Shown in pieces: positions 16,962 to 24,265 of a DNA stretch of 35,998 bases. Numbering within the stretch: position 1 is the first letter of the stretch; each line of letters begins with the position of its first letter. The notes under the pieces were generated by a model. The model was given only the letters and a program-made list of their open reading frames with translations. It searched no databases and had not been told where the DNA came from. Source of the DNA: Bacteroidales bacterium (GTDB lineage Bacteria; Bacteroidota; Bacteroidia; Bacteroidales; Marinilabiliaceae); assembly GCA_022361295.1 (NCBI GenBank), contig JAKSBD010000461.1:1-35998 (forward strand). The letters are read 5' to 3'. The position numbers were made by a program, and so were the translations under genes.

Positions 16962-17864
16962 ATGTCGATTGTAGTAAAAGATGTTGTCAGGGAATTTGGA
17001 CAGCAAAAAGCCTTAAAGGGTGTTTCTTTCTCTATCTCATCAGGCGAGATAGTTGGTTTCTTGGGACCTAATGGTGCCGGTAAATCAACCATGATGAAGA
17101 TAATTTCAGGCTTACTACCGCAATCGGCCGGCGATGTTGAAGTTTGCGGCATTAGCAATGGCGATTATACCGATACCTTCAGAAGAAAAATAGGCTATTT
17201 ACCTGAACACAATCCGCTTTACCTGGATATGTATGTGAAGGAATACCTTTTGATGGTTGCTGAACTCTATAAACTTCCTGAAAAAAAGCAGCGAGTTAAA
17301 GAAATGATTGAGTTAACCGGTCTGACACTTGAGCAGAATAAGAAGATTGGCACTTTATCAAAAGGCTATCGACAGCGCGTTGGTCTGGCACAGGCATTAA
17401 TTCACGATCCTGAAGTGTTAATATTAGACGAGCCAACTACAGGTCTTGATCCCAACCAAATACTGGAAATCAGAAACCTGATTAAAACCGTTGGTAAAGA
17501 AAAAACGGTTATGCTGAGTACACATATAATGCAGGAGGTTGAAGCCATCTGCGAACGTGTTATCATTCTAAATCGTGGTGAAGTAGTGGTAGATCATCCT
17601 TCAACAGATTTATCGGTCTTACAAAAAAGTGGCAACTCAATAGTTTTTGTTGAGTTTGATAAGGAACCGGATATAGCTTCAATAAAAAATATTGATGGCA
17701 TCATATCTGTTGATCAGCTCTCCAAAACAGAGGTTAATATAGATGCCAGCTCTGATGTTCGAAAAGCTATATTCAACTTCGCGGTTAACAGCGAATTAAG
17801 CATTTTGACCATGACTCGAAATGAGCAGAATCTTGAAAGTGTATTCCATGGCTTAACTAAATAA
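16962..17864 (+). CDS. gldA: GldA-like ABC transporter ATP-binding protein
   Basis: This is a 300-aa ABC ATPase. Walker A is GPNGAGKST (35-43), the signature is LSKGYRQRVG (132-141), and Walker B is LILDEPTTGLDP (153-164). The roughly 80-residue C-terminal extension after the nucleotide-binding domain and the wording of the signature match the GldA/DrrA branch. In Flavobacterium GldA works with the GldF and GldG membrane components and was linked to gliding motility. No gldF or gldG partner is adjacent: upstream is divergent ispG and downstream is convergent pdxH. The motility role is therefore not supported locally; a general exporter ATPase is equally possible. Confidence 0.8.
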   Translation: MSIVVKDVVREFGQQKALKGVSFSISSGEIVGFLGPNGAGKSTMMKIISGLLPQSAGDVEVCGISNGDYTDTFRRKIGYLPEHNPLYLDMYVKEYLLMVAELYKLPEKKQRVKEMIELTGLTLEQNKKIGTLSKGYRQRVGLAQALIHDPEVLILDEPTTGLDPNQILEIRNLIKTVGKEKTVMLSTHIMQEVEAICERVIILNRGEVVVDHPSTDLSVLQKSGNSIVFVEFDKEPDIASIKNIDGIISVDQLSKTEVNIDASSDVRKAIFNFAVNSELSILTMTRNEQNLESVFHGLTK

Positions 17865-17915
17865 AGCCGATATACCCAGTTGCATAAATGTTACATGAGC
17901 TGAATAAACTCACCA

Positions 17916-18551
17916 TCAAGGAGCCAGCTGCCTGATGTTCCAGTGTTCATTTTCAAAATTATATTGAAAACGATCATGCATTCTATTGTCCCTGCCCTGC
18001 CAAAATTCTATTGATAGCGCTTTAACAATATAGCCACCCCAATGGACAGGACGCGGAATAATATCGTCTTTATATTTTAACTCAAGTCGGGAATAGTTCC
18101 TCAATAACTCATCGTAGTTCTCTACCACTTCGCTTTGATTAGATGCCCATGCTCCCAGTTGGCTTTCACGTGGTCTTGATTGAAAATATTCATCCGACTT
18201 TTTAGAGGATACTTTCTCAACTATGCCTCTTATCCTTACCTGCCTTTCTAATTCAGGCCAGAAAAAGTTTAGAGCCGCCATATTATTCTTTAACTCAAGT
18301 CCTTTTTCAGAATTGTAATTAGTAAAGAACACAAAACCACCATCGCAGACTTCTTTTAACAAAACAATGCGGCAATTAGGCATACCGTCCTTACCAACCG
18401 TCGCAAGTGTTACTGCGGTAGGCATATTACATTGTGCTTTAATAGCATCATCCATCCAGGAATTGAATTGCTCAAATGGATTGTTATGTAACTCTGATCT
18501 GCTTAAAGTCCCCTTATGGTAATGCTCACGTATGTTTGCCAGTTTGTTCAT
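17916..18551 (-). CDS. pdxH: Pyridoxamine 5'-phosphate oxidase
   Basis: This 211-aa FMN-dependent oxidase makes pyridoxal 5'-phosphate from PNP or PMP. Family blocks are RIVLLKEVCDGGFVFFTNYN (FMN-binding), FFWPELERQVRIRG, SRPRESQLGAWASNQSEV and EFWQGRDNRMHDRFQY near the C-terminus. Length and order are standard. It converges with the gldA-like gene, and no clear terminator is seen in the 51-bp gap. Confidence 0.96.
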   Translation of the reverse strand: MNKLANIREHYHKGTLSRSELHNNPFEQFNSWMDDAIKAQCNMPTAVTLATVGKDGMPNCRIVLLKEVCDGGFVFFTNYNSEKGLELKNNMAALNFFWPELERQVRIRGIVEKVSSKKSDEYFQSRPRESQLGAWASNQSEVVENYDELLRNYSRLELKYKDDIIPRPVHWGGYIVKALSIEFWQGRDNRMHDRFQYNFENEHWNIRQLAP

Positions 18552-18750
18552 AATTCAATTTTAACAATTCATCAACAGGATAAACAAGGATTTTACAGTA
18601 ATGGTTTAGTTACATAACCAGGTTTTACTTTCAAATATTGGTTTTAGGCGATAAACGCATTACCATCAACCAGAAGTAATCCAAAATAAAATTCCTTGAA
18701 ATTTCTTTTCAAATACCAATTTCCCTGATGGAATTAAGAATTAACTTCAT

Positions 18751-18758
18751 TATGTTTG
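18751..18758 (+). promoter_or_regulatory. Candidate -7 element for the 58-aa ORF
   Basis: TATGTTTG matches TAnnTTTG, 62 bp upstream of the ATG at 18820. No well-placed TTG is seen upstream. Confidence 0.4.
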
Positions 18759-18819
18759 ACAATAAAAATAATAACAAGCATTTCCAATAACTTTGATTAA
18801 CCCCTAAAAAAACGTCGTT

Positions 18820-18996
18820 ATGACCCTGAAAAAAGTTTTAGCAATTACCTTATTACTGTTATTCCTTGTTAGTAGTATACTTGGTTTTTTTGCGGTGTTT
18901 GAAGAAAGATGGATCAGATCCAGTGTACTATTTGGATATTCAATTGCCATCTTGTTTTTCAACCTTAAGCTTATTAACTCAATTGAAAAATCTTAG
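18820..18996 (+). CDS. Small hypothetical membrane protein, 58 aa
   Basis: The ORF runs from ATG at 18820 to TAG at 18994-18996. The protein starts with MTLKKVLAITLLLLFLVSSI, continues into a second hydrophobic stretch, and ends LINSIEKS. It shows a helix (about 5-26), a short polar turn with EERWIRSS, and a second helix (about 35-50). It therefore looks like a two-TM hairpin inner-membrane protein with positively charged loops. It has a plausible promoter and is followed by a hairpin terminator (19052-19078), which supports it as a real monocistronic small gene. I do not recognise a family and offer no function. Confidence 0.6.
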   Translation: MTLKKVLAITLLLLFLVSSILGFFAVFEERWIRSSVLFGYSIAILFFNLKLINSIEKS

Positions 18997-19051
18997 TTAA
19001 AAAACTAATTAGCCTATACTTGTATTGAGGGGGAGTTAAAACAATTAACCC

Positions 19052-19078
19052 AACTCAAGGTATGATACTTGAGTTTTT
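19052..19078 (+). terminator. Intrinsic terminator after the 58-aa ORF
   Basis: AACTCAAG (19052-19059) pairs perfectly with CTTGAGTT (19068-19075) around an 8-nt loop, followed by further T residues to 19078. Confidence 0.75.
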
Positions 19079-19178
19079 GCTTAGCGTAAATAAAATTTTC
19101 AAACCTTTTTATTTCCTGTTTGTTCAGAGTGTTAATAGATAACTTTCCCAGAGTTTATTGGGTTTTGAAACATTTAAC

Positions 19179-19748
19179 ATGAAGATATATACCAAAACAG
19201 GAGATAGAGGTCAAACTGATTTATTGGGTGGTGTCAGAGTTAATAAAGACGACATCAGAGTTGATGCATATGGCACTTTTGATGAAGTCAATTCATTCAT
19301 CGGATTACTAAGAGCTAAACTGGAACCCGAACACGAATGGCAGGATAAATTACATAATATTCAGGTTGAACTCATGAATACCATGAGCCATCTGGCCACA
19401 CCAGCAGAACTAAAAGAGAAAAACACCATGCCACTGCCGGAGAACATGGATAAGTTTTGTGAGCAATGGATAGATGACATTGAATCTGCCTTGAGCAGTC
19501 GTTCAGATCATTTTATTTTACCAGGAGGTAATGAAGTGTCAGCACTATGTCACGTAGTACGTTCTCAACTGCGAAGGGGCGAACGTAAATTAACTGCTCT
19601 GCATCGCGAGCATCCGGTAGAAAGACCAATCTTACTATTTATTAATCGCTTATCCGATTTATTCTTTAGTCTGTCACGGGCAGCGATGGAAGAGGCACAT
19701 CTACCTGAAGAACGCTGGAAAGCTTTTTTATATAATAGAGGCAAGTAA
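19179..19748 (+). CDS. PduO-type ATP:cob(I)alamin adenosyltransferase
   Basis: This 189-aa enzyme transfers adenosyl from ATP to cob(I)alamin, making coenzyme B12. The N-terminal signature KIYTKTGDRGQTDLLGG (residues 2-18) and the block VDAYGTFDEVNSFIGLLRAK are diagnostic. The C-terminal block HFILPGGNEVSALCHVVRSQ, followed by RRGERK, contributes the ATP and cobalamin site. I chose the ATG at 19179; the upstream in-frame TTG at 19158 would add seven atypical residues. It stands between a terminator and the rimM promoter. A cobalamin riboswitch controls the uptake genes 2 kb downstream, so several B12-related genes lie in this part of the window. Confidence 0.93.
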   Translation: MKIYTKTGDRGQTDLLGGVRVNKDDIRVDAYGTFDEVNSFIGLLRAKLEPEHEWQDKLHNIQVELMNTMSHLATPAELKEKNTMPLPENMDKFCEQWIDDIESALSSRSDHFILPGGNEVSALCHVVRSQLRRGERKLTALHREHPVERPILLFINRLSDLFFSLSRAAMEEAHLPEERWKAFLYNRGK

Positions 19749-19766
19749 GCACAATACTTTTTATTA

Positions 19767-19774
19767 TACCTTTG
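19767..19774 (+). promoter_or_regulatory. Candidate -7 element of rimM
   Basis: TACCTTTG matches TAnnTTTG and lies 20 bp from the rimM ATG, right after the adenosyltransferase stop codon. This gives rimM its own start even if read-through occurs. Confidence 0.5.
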
Positions 19775-19793
19775 TCAGCTAAAGTTATTAGCA

Positions 19794-20324
19794 ATGATTG
19801 ATAAGCATACCTGTCGCCAAATCGGCGTTATTGTGAAAACGCATGGCATAGCCGGTGAAATGGTTGTTCGTTTATTCGACGAATTTTCTATCGATGACAT
19901 GGATACCGAATTCCTTTTTCTGGATTTAGATGGGGGCTTGGTACCTTTTTATCTGAATGAAGCACGCGAAAAAAACCATTCTGATGTTTTGGTCAAATTC
20001 GAGCAGGTAAAAAGCGACAAGGCAGCTTTGAGCTTAATGGATGCACCGGTATATGTCAGAAAAACCAATGAAGATGTTGCAGGTGATGAGTCTGCTGAAG
20101 CTTTTTCTGCCTATCAGTTAGTTGGCTACCAGTGTCAGGCTGTTGGTCACGGACACATTGGCGAAATTGTTGCTATACGCGATATTTCAAAGAATCCTTT
20201 GTTTGAGATAGACAACAACGGAGAAGAGCTATTAATTCCTATTGTTGAACATTTTATTGCAGGAATTGATGATGAACAACAATTAGTGATATTTGATCTT
20301 CCTGAAGGTTTAATTGAGATGTAA
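19794..20324 (+). CDS. rimM: 16S rRNA processing protein RimM
   Basis: This 176-aa protein helps 30S maturation around S19 and the 16S 3' domain. The N-terminal beta-barrel contains GVIVKTHGIAGEMVVRLFDE (residues about 10-29). The C-terminal PRC barrel contains GEIVAIRDISKNPLFEIDNN and ELLIPIVEHFIAGID. Length is normal. It is separated from rpsP, unlike the rpsP-rimM-trmD-rplS order found in many bacteria. Confidence 0.94.
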   Translation: MIDKHTCRQIGVIVKTHGIAGEMVVRLFDEFSIDDMDTEFLFLDLDGGLVPFYLNEAREKNHSDVLVKFEQVKSDKAALSLMDAPVYVRKTNEDVAGDESAEAFSAYQLVGYQCQAVGHGHIGEIVAIRDISKNPLFEIDNNGEELLIPIVEHFIAGIDDEQQLVIFDLPEGLIEM

Positions 20325-20395
20325 TCTCTTCAAGTATATAAGCCCCTCAGCTTATGACTGCTCCCCGGATGTAGAATGCACAACAAGAAAGAAAA

Positions 20396-20426
20396 AGACC
20401 TTATGGTTCTCGTAGCCATAAGGTCT
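20396..20426 (-). terminator. Intrinsic terminator after the thioesterase gene
   Basis: AGACCTTATGG (20396-20406) and CCATAAGGTCT (20416-20426) are perfect 11-bp inverted repeats. The A-rich run at 20386-20396 makes a U-rich tail on the minus strand. A role for the convergent rimM transcript is less clear. Confidence 0.8.
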
Positions 20427-20432
20427 GATAGT

Positions 20433-20858
20433 TTATAAAGGTTTCTTTTCCCAATTACTGATAGCTTTGCGCCAATCAGGTAATAATTCCAGCGACTCTT
20501 CTGTCGTTTTGTTAAAGCCTACCATAACGGACTTACATGTTGCTTTTACAGCCTGAGTTGGCTTACAAACAACCTGCTGTACCATTTTTAAACTCTTGGT
20601 ACCTATTGAAACAATAGCTGTTTTAACTTCCATATCGTCTTTCAGATAAACAGGCGAGAAGAAGTCGGTATTTATATTAACGACAATAACGGTTTCATCA
20701 CCCTTAAATACGGTATCACCAAACACTTCGTTAAGATAATACATGCGACCTAAGTCAAAATACTCCTGAATAGTCGTATTGTTTACATGTCCGAGTCCGT
20801 CAACATCGTTGAATCGCACTTGCACAGGGGTACTATGGTTAAATTGAATTTCTTCCAT
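20433..20858 (-). CDS. 4HBT-type acyl-CoA thioesterase
   Basis: This 141-aa single hot-dog-fold protein carries the motif VRFNDVDGLGHVNNTTIQEY (residues 14-33), whose Asp and His/Asn residues match the 4-hydroxybenzoyl-CoA/YbgC thioesterase active-site pattern. Family members hydrolyse acyl-CoA or acyl-ACP thioesters; the substrate cannot be assigned. It starts 4 bp after the stop of the Sua5-family gene, so the two are almost certainly co-transcribed and likely translationally coupled. A functional connection between them is not obvious. Confidence 0.88.
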   Translation of the reverse strand: MEEIQFNHSTPVQVRFNDVDGLGHVNNTTIQEYFDLGRMYYLNEVFGDTVFKGDETVIVVNINTDFFSPVYLKDDMEVKTAIVSIGTKSLKMVQQVVCKPTQAVKATCKSVMVGFNKTTEESLELLPDWRKAISNWEKKPL

Positions 20859-20862
20859 CCGA

Positions 20863-21426
20863 TTATTCGCGAATAATTGTTACCTGGCCATCTTTTGCCA
20901 ACTTAATAATACTCGATGGTGCCGGATTTTTTGTCTCTTCCTGACGGAAATTTACTATGTAATCCACACCTGCTTTTACAGCATCACTTACTTCTCCAAA
21001 ATTTTGAGGGGATGCTTCTCCGCTGATATTAGCCGATGTTGATACAATTGGCTTTTTAAATCGTGCACACAGTTGATTGGAGAACTGTTCTTCAGTAATT
21101 CGAATTCCCACACTTCCATCTTCAGCCAGAAGGTTAGGTGCCAGGTTCTTGGCATCGTCATATATAATAGTTAATGGCTTGGTTGTTAACTCAGCCATAT
21201 CATAAGCCACCTCAGGTATGTCATTTACATAGCCTCCAAGCTTTGCTGTGTTATCTAACAAAACCAACATGCTTTTTGAATCTGCACGTTGCTTTAACTC
21301 ATAAATTCGTTTAACTGCTTCAGCATTTGTTGCATCACAACCAATTCCCCAAATGGTGTCGGTAGGATACAGGATAATACCGCCATTGCGTAATACTTCA
21401 AGTGCCTGTTTTAAATCGTCATGCAT
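20863..21426 (-). CDS. L-threonylcarbamoyladenylate synthase (Sua5/YciO/YrdC family)
   Basis: This 187-aa protein has the YrdC-like fold. Characteristic blocks are GGIILYPTDTIWGIGCDATN (residues about 15-34), RIYELKQRADSKSMLVLL and KPIVSTSANISGEASPQNFG (about 125-144). The family makes threonylcarbamoyl-AMP for the t6A37 modification of ANN-decoding tRNAs. The single-domain length fits TsaC or YciO-like proteins rather than full Sua5, which has an extra C-terminal domain, so I leave the symbol blank. It is the first gene of a two-gene operon with the thioesterase. Confidence 0.9.
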   Translation of the reverse strand: MHDDLKQALEVLRNGGIILYPTDTIWGIGCDATNAEAVKRIYELKQRADSKSMLVLLDNTAKLGGYVNDIPEVAYDMAELTTKPLTIIYDDAKNLAPNLLAEDGSVGIRITEEQFSNQLCARFKKPIVSTSANISGEASPQNFGEVSDAVKAGVDYIVNFRQEETKNPAPSSIIKLAKDGQVTIIRE

Positions 21427-21596
21427 GATTATAATTTTTGGTGAAAGATAGGAAAAAGCGGGTAGAGTGTAAAAGCAGAAATGTTCATTGATAATAAGAT
21501 TTGGAATAAATCATGTATTCGAATATTTTGTTTGACTTATTGATATTACAATTAAACATTTTAATGCCAATTCCTTTTTTCTATCCAAAAAATATC

Positions 21597-21604
21597 TACA
21601 TTTG
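21597..21604 (+). promoter_or_regulatory. Candidate -7 element for the riboswitch transcript
   Basis: TACATTTG fits TAnnTTTG and lies directly upstream of the aptamer, so transcription would start around 21611. No clear TTG at the -33 distance. Confidence 0.55.
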
Positions 21605-21611
21605 CGCCGCA

Positions 21612-21790
21612 TTTAGGTTTGCAAAGTGCCTTATCGGCCTATGCAATGAAAAGGGAATCCGGTGCAAATCCGGAGCTGTACCCGCAGCTGTAAGCCCCTT
21701 CATATTCTGAAATCTGCATGCCACTGTTAACCGATGGTTAATGGGAAGGCTTTTCAGAATGGGGTGAGCCAGAAGACCTGCCTGTATGCG
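21612..21790 (+). promoter_or_regulatory. Cobalamin riboswitch
   Basis: The conserved core of the adenosylcobalamin/cobalamin aptamer is readable. It comprises AAAGGGAATCCGGTGCAAAT (from 21650), CCGGAGCTGTACCCGCAGCT, TGTAAGCCCC, the GCCACTG segment (about 21719-21725), GGGAAGGC (21743-21750) and the B12 box GAGCCAGAAGACCTGCCT (21766-21783). It precedes the TonB-dependent receptor gene by 115 bp and implies repression of that receptor and the PepSY gene when cobalamin is plentiful. No classic terminator follows. A weak hairpin TGCTTT/AAAGCA (21804-21822) lies between aptamer and ATG, so translational control is as likely as attenuation. Confidence 0.95.
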
Positions 21791-21905
21791 CGACAGTATT
21801 CTTTGCTTTCGGGATAAAAGCAGGTTGATGGCTTTGGCGTATCATACATTTTATTTCCCTTTTGAATATTGTCTGTTAAGAACATTTTTTAATAGACAAA
21901 TACAT

Positions 21906-24257
21906 ATGAAACAAATCGTTACAAGTGTCTTAATGACACTATTATGCCATATGGCATTTTCGCAGACCATGGATCAGGACACATTTCTGATCAAAGAAAT
22001 TGAAATTGATGCCGATGTGGTATTCACCAAAAAACAGACGGCTTTAAAAACAGTTGTTCCACTAAAACACATACCAATTGCCACATCAAGCGTTAACAGA
22101 CAAATGATTGATATACGCGGGGTTAACAACATAAACGATGCCGTGCGCTATACGACGGGTGTCAGATCTTCCATTAATTATGGTGGCTTTCAAACCTTTA
22201 ACTTCAGAGGATTTGGACGCCCTGTTATAATGGTTGATGGTATGCGAGACGAACGAATGAACTGGTCCAATAGTGCACCGGTAACAAGTCTTACAGCTGT
22301 TGAAAGCATCGAATACCTTAAAGGCCCGGCATCGGTTATGTATGGCCACTCAGCAGTGGGGGGGATCCTCAACATCGTTCGTAAGCAACCCACAGCAGTG
22401 GCTAATTATAATGCTCGTTTAAGCTACGGTACGTGGAATAACAGGCAAATGCAAGTGGGAGCAGGTGGTGCTCTAAGCTCAAAATTAAACTATCGATTCG
22501 ATGCCGGCTATACTGACAGTGAGGGCTGGCGCGACAATAACACTAAGATTGCTAATGTATACCTTGCTCTTGACTTTCATTTGTCAGATGCAGATGTGAT
22601 AAAACTAAAGCTTGGTGCTAACGATGATTTATACGGTACTGAAACAGGGCTACCAGCATTATCACAAGATGTTTTTGAGACCAATACCGATAAGCATGTA
22701 TACTCAATTGGCGACTTACCTGCAGGCTTTAAACGCGAACAGCGCTATAATGATCCGGCCGACTTTCTAAAACACAAAAACAGCAATATCTCAGCATCCT
22801 GGGAGCATTCGTTAAGTTCCAAAAGTAAATTGATCAACAGTATATCATACAACGATGATGATATAGATTATTTCTCAACTGAATCATTGAGCTACCTTAC
22901 TTCTGACAATGCAATTTACAAGCATTATTACATGAGTGGTGATAGTAAAAAGTACATTTCCATCGATAGTTTGCAACGTACTTTCCCTTTGCGCTTCTCA
23001 CATAAGACTAAAACATACCAGTACAATGCCGACTATTATACACAATTCAACACCGGTTCTGTAAAGCATAGCTTAGTTGCCGGTTACTCCTTTCTGTATG
23101 TTGACAGAATAAGCTACAAGGGATACAATCTTCCAAGTTTAAGTGATGTTGAGAACAATCCTGATTTGATCTATGATTCGTCATACGATGTCTACGGACA
23201 AGGACTGTATGCCAAAATTGCCGTATCAGATCCAATCCTTAACCATGGCTATCTAAAAACACAATTTTCGGGTGCAGCCGTAATGGATGATCAATCACAC
23301 GGATTGTATTTTCAAGATATAATGGATATTACAGAAAAGCTTAAGTTAATGATTGCCGGTCGATTCGATTACTATCAATATGCCCGAAGGGACGCCAGCA
23401 TTACCAGTGGACTTGATTATGATTTTGATCCTAAAAAACCAGAAAAGTCAATAACTAATAAAGCCTTCTCATACCGATCAGGTATCGTTTATCTGCCTAA
23501 CGAAGATCTCTCACTATATGCATCCGTTTCGAGTTTCTTTCGTCCTCTTCGCACTACCTACAACGAATCATACATCTATTTAGACGCCAATGGAAAGCAA
23601 TTCTATCCTGAAGACGGAGAAGAATTATATGAACCGGAAAAAGGTTACCAGGCAGAAGCAGGCTTTAAGTGGGAGTTAGGACATACCTTAAGTTTAAACG
23701 GTAGTGCTTACTATATAGTAAAAGAAAACATAGTTGAATACCTGGGCAGAACAAATGATGAAAATCAAAATCGAATTTACGGTCAGGTTGGCAAGGTTGA
23801 CTCTAAAGGTTTTGAGTTAGATGCAATGGCACGCCCGGCTGTGGGACTGTTTATTAATGCCGGATACAGTCTCAATAAGGCGAAGTATAAGGAGTTTGCT
23901 GACAATCCATATTCCAATGGCTCAGGTAAAGAAGGTAACACACTTCAGAACGCCCCTGAAAACCAACTGTTCGCATGGATTAACTATACCATTCAAAGTG
24001 GTCTGTTTAAAAAGTTAAGCCTCGGTGCCGGCGCACGCTATACTGATGATATTTTTACCAATTCATCTAATACATACGTTTTACCGTCTTACACTGTTTG
24101 CGATGCAACCATGGCATACACCTTCGATAAGGTAACACTGCGTTTAAATGCCAATAATATAGCTAACGAAGAGTACTATGATAATTCTGTATTCAGTAAC
24201 CAATACGTTCCTGGTATGGGCCGATCATATGAGGCATCAATTAGTTTAAACTTTTAA
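21906..24257 (+). CDS. TonB-dependent outer-membrane receptor, siderophore-receptor type, under B12 riboswitch
   Basis: From the ATG at 21906 this is a 783-aa outer-membrane receptor with signal peptide MKQIVTSVLMTLLCHMAFSQ. The plug domain shows VNNINDAVRYTTGVRSS, FNFRGFGRPVIMVDGMRDER and VESIEYLKGPASVMYGHSAV, all typical of the siderophore-receptor family rather than short BtuB. The 22-strand barrel ends in YEASISLNF with a terminal Phe. There is no carboxypeptidase-like N-terminal domain and no SusD partner. An upstream reading extension to 21786 would place 40 residues inside the riboswitch leader and lacks a signal peptide, so it is rejected. Control by a cobalamin riboswitch suggests the ligand is a corrinoid, or a compound whose demand depends on B12. 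The ligand is not proven. Confidence 0.92.
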   Translation: MKQIVTSVLMTLLCHMAFSQTMDQDTFLIKEIEIDADVVFTKKQTALKTVVPLKHIPIATSSVNRQMIDIRGVNNINDAVRYTTGVRSSINYGGFQTFNFRGFGRPVIMVDGMRDERMNWSNSAPVTSLTAVESIEYLKGPASVMYGHSAVGGILNIVRKQPTAVANYNARLSYGTWNNRQMQVGAGGALSSKLNYRFDAGYTDSEGWRDNNTKIANVYLALDFHLSDADVIKLKLGANDDLYGTETGLPALSQDVFETNTDKHVYSIGDLPAGFKREQRYNDPADFLKHKNSNISASWEHSLSSKSKLINSISYNDDDIDYFSTESLSYLTSDNAIYKHYYMSGDSKKYISIDSLQRTFPLRFSHKTKTYQYNADYYTQFNTGSVKHSLVAGYSFLYVDRISYKGYNLPSLSDVENNPDLIYDSSYDVYGQGLYAKIAVSDPILNHGYLKTQFSGAAVMDDQSHGLYFQDIMDITEKLKLMIAGRFDYYQYARRDASITSGLDYDFDPKKPEKSITNKAFSYRSGIVYLPNEDLSLYASVSSFFRPLRTTYNESYIYLDANGKQFYPEDGEELYEPEKGYQAEAGFKWELGHTLSLNGSAYYIVKENIVEYLGRTNDENQNRIYGQVGKVDSKGFELDAMARPAVGLFINAGYSLNKAKYKEFADNPYSNGSGKEGNTLQNAPENQLFAWINYTIQSGLFKKLSLGAGARYTDDIFTNSSNTYVLPSYTVCDATMAYTFDKVTLRLNANNIANEEYYDNSVFSNQYVPGMGRSYEASISLNF

Positions 24258-24265
24258 TATAGGTA

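Noticed and set aside
21786-21905. N-terminal extension of the TonB-dependent receptor starting at 21786
   Set aside because: It begins in the riboswitch tail and delays the signal peptide; the ATG at 21906 begins a proper signal peptide.
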